Position numbers and translations under genes: made by a program. The notes under the pieces were generated by a model that had not been told where the DNA came from, did not search any database, and saw only the letters and a list, made by a program, of their open reading frames with translations. From assembly GCA_013373005.1 (NCBI GenBank), contig JABXIP010000495.1:1-6080 (forward strand): a stretch of 6,080 nucleotides of DNA, read 5' to 3'. The DNA comes from Cytophagia bacterium. Its GTDB lineage: Bacteria; Bacteroidota; Bacteroidia; Cytophagales; Cyclobacteriaceae. Positions 5,591 to 6,080 of this stretch are shown here, in pieces (within the stretch, counting starts at the first letter, position 1; each line of letters begins with the position of its first letter).

Positions 5591-6080
5591 TTCTTCTGTT
5601 TCTTCTGGTTTACCCAATTCTACTGCTCTATTGAATGCTGCATAGGCCGCATCGTGGATCAACTCCTTCACATTATTATCGTCTAGTGAATCTAAAGCTG
5701 CCTGTGTTGTTCCGCCTTTGGAGGCCACACGCTTCATCCAGCCATCTGGCGACAGTTTGTTCTTATTGAATAGCTCAATGGCTCCCTCGAAGGTGGTGCT
5801 CACCAATACTTTTGAATCATTATCTGAAAAGCCCATGCTTTTAGCGGCTTCCATCATAGATTCCATGAAATAGAAAACATAAGCTGGCCCACTTCCGGAA
5901 ATACCGGTTGAAGCATCGATAAACATTTGTGAATCTACTCTAACCGACTTACCTGTTGAATTGAGTAGGTCTTCTACCATCCATAGCTCAATTCTTGAGA
6001 TTTCAGGAGCAGCGAGGTAAGAGGTCATTCCCTTACCCACCTGAGCTGGGAGGTTTGGCATGGCTCTAACTACCTTCTTA
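5576..6080 (-). CDS. proC: Pyrroline-5-carboxylate reductase, partial (N-terminus outside window)
   Basis: ProC reduces 1-pyrroline-5-carboxylate to proline with NAD(P)H, the last step of the pathway. The frame is open to the right edge: the codons before the ATG at 6061 read KKVVRA, giving VVRAMPNLPAQVGKGMTS, which matches the conserved VVRAMPNTPA segment. That ATG is therefore internal, and roughly 100 residues with the nucleotide-binding Rossmann motif are missing; 167 residues remain. Counting from the first visible codon, ISGSGPAYVFYFMESM lies at about 60-75 and the family signature VASKGGTTQAALDSLD at about 118-133, with Lys where E. coli has Pro (SPGGTT) but otherwise fitting the known pattern. 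The C-terminal helices (dimer-forming in the family) follow, ending in a short acidic tail, EETEEVLEK. It is the first visible gene of the proC-proB-proA cluster; its promoter is out of view. Confidence 0.96.
   Translation of the reverse strand, partial: KKVVRAMPNLPAQVGKGMTSYLAAPEISRIELWMVEDLLNSTGKSVRVDSQMFIDASTGISGSGPAYVFYFMESMMEAAKSMGFSDNDSKVLVSTTFEGAIELFNKNKLSPDGWMKRVASKGGTTQAALDSLDDNNVKELIHDAAYAAFNRAVELGKPEETEEVLEK

Noticed and set aside
5465..5686. 73-codon ORF on the + strand, Phe/Cys-rich
   Set aside because: It is antisense across the proB/proC junction; its composition comes from the reverse of Lys/Glu codons.
6059..6061. ATG at 6061 as the start of proC
   Set aside because: The frame stays open upstream and encodes KKVVRA, part of the conserved VVRAMPN motif, so this Met is internal and the gene is cut by the window edge.

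Overview
The window looks like chromosomal DNA of a marine-type Bacteroidota, probably in or near the Cytophagales. That is inferred from protein style (a DPP-IV-like S9 peptidase, a TPR lipoprotein, a DapD with Bacteroidota-like features), moderate-to-low GC, weak or absent Shine-Dalgarno sequences, and one TAnnTTTG-type -7 promoter element. No mobile element, CRISPR array, tRNA, rRNA or phage gene is visible. This is mostly ordinary housekeeping DNA, and I found no convincing new multi-gene system.

Layout, left to right: (1) the C-terminal part of an S9 dipeptidyl-peptidase/prolyl-oligopeptidase gene on the + strand enters from the left edge and ends at 636. (2) A perfect bidirectional terminator (645-676) separates it from a convergent five-TPR lipoprotein gene on the - strand (694-1293). 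(3) A 267-base gap (1294-1560) carries, in - strand order, the dapD terminator, a GC-rich multi-hairpin segment, a second terminator, and a promoter-like element plus ribosome binding site for the lipoprotein gene. (4) dapD (- strand, lysine/meso-diaminopimelate pathway) is divergent, with only 34 bases between start codons, from (5) a GT-B glycosyltransferase gene on the + strand. (6) That gene converges, across another bidirectional terminator (3528-3559), on (7) a compact - strand proC-proB-proA cluster. The cluster runs to the right edge and cuts proC about 100 codons short of its start.

Together, proB, proA and proC encode the whole glutamate-to-proline route: glutamate 5-kinase, gamma-glutamyl-phosphate reductase and pyrroline-5-carboxylate reductase. 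dapD supplies the succinylated intermediate of the DAP/lysine pathway. The glycosyltransferase, lipoprotein and peptidase are independent units, each bounded by terminators.

The items most worth a second look are the proC/proB junction (same frame, one stop codon apart, a TTG start, and a repeated Val-Leu-Glu-Lys on both sides of the stop), the multi-hairpin segment at 1355-1429, and a DapD that appears to lack the glutamate corresponding to E. coli Glu189.
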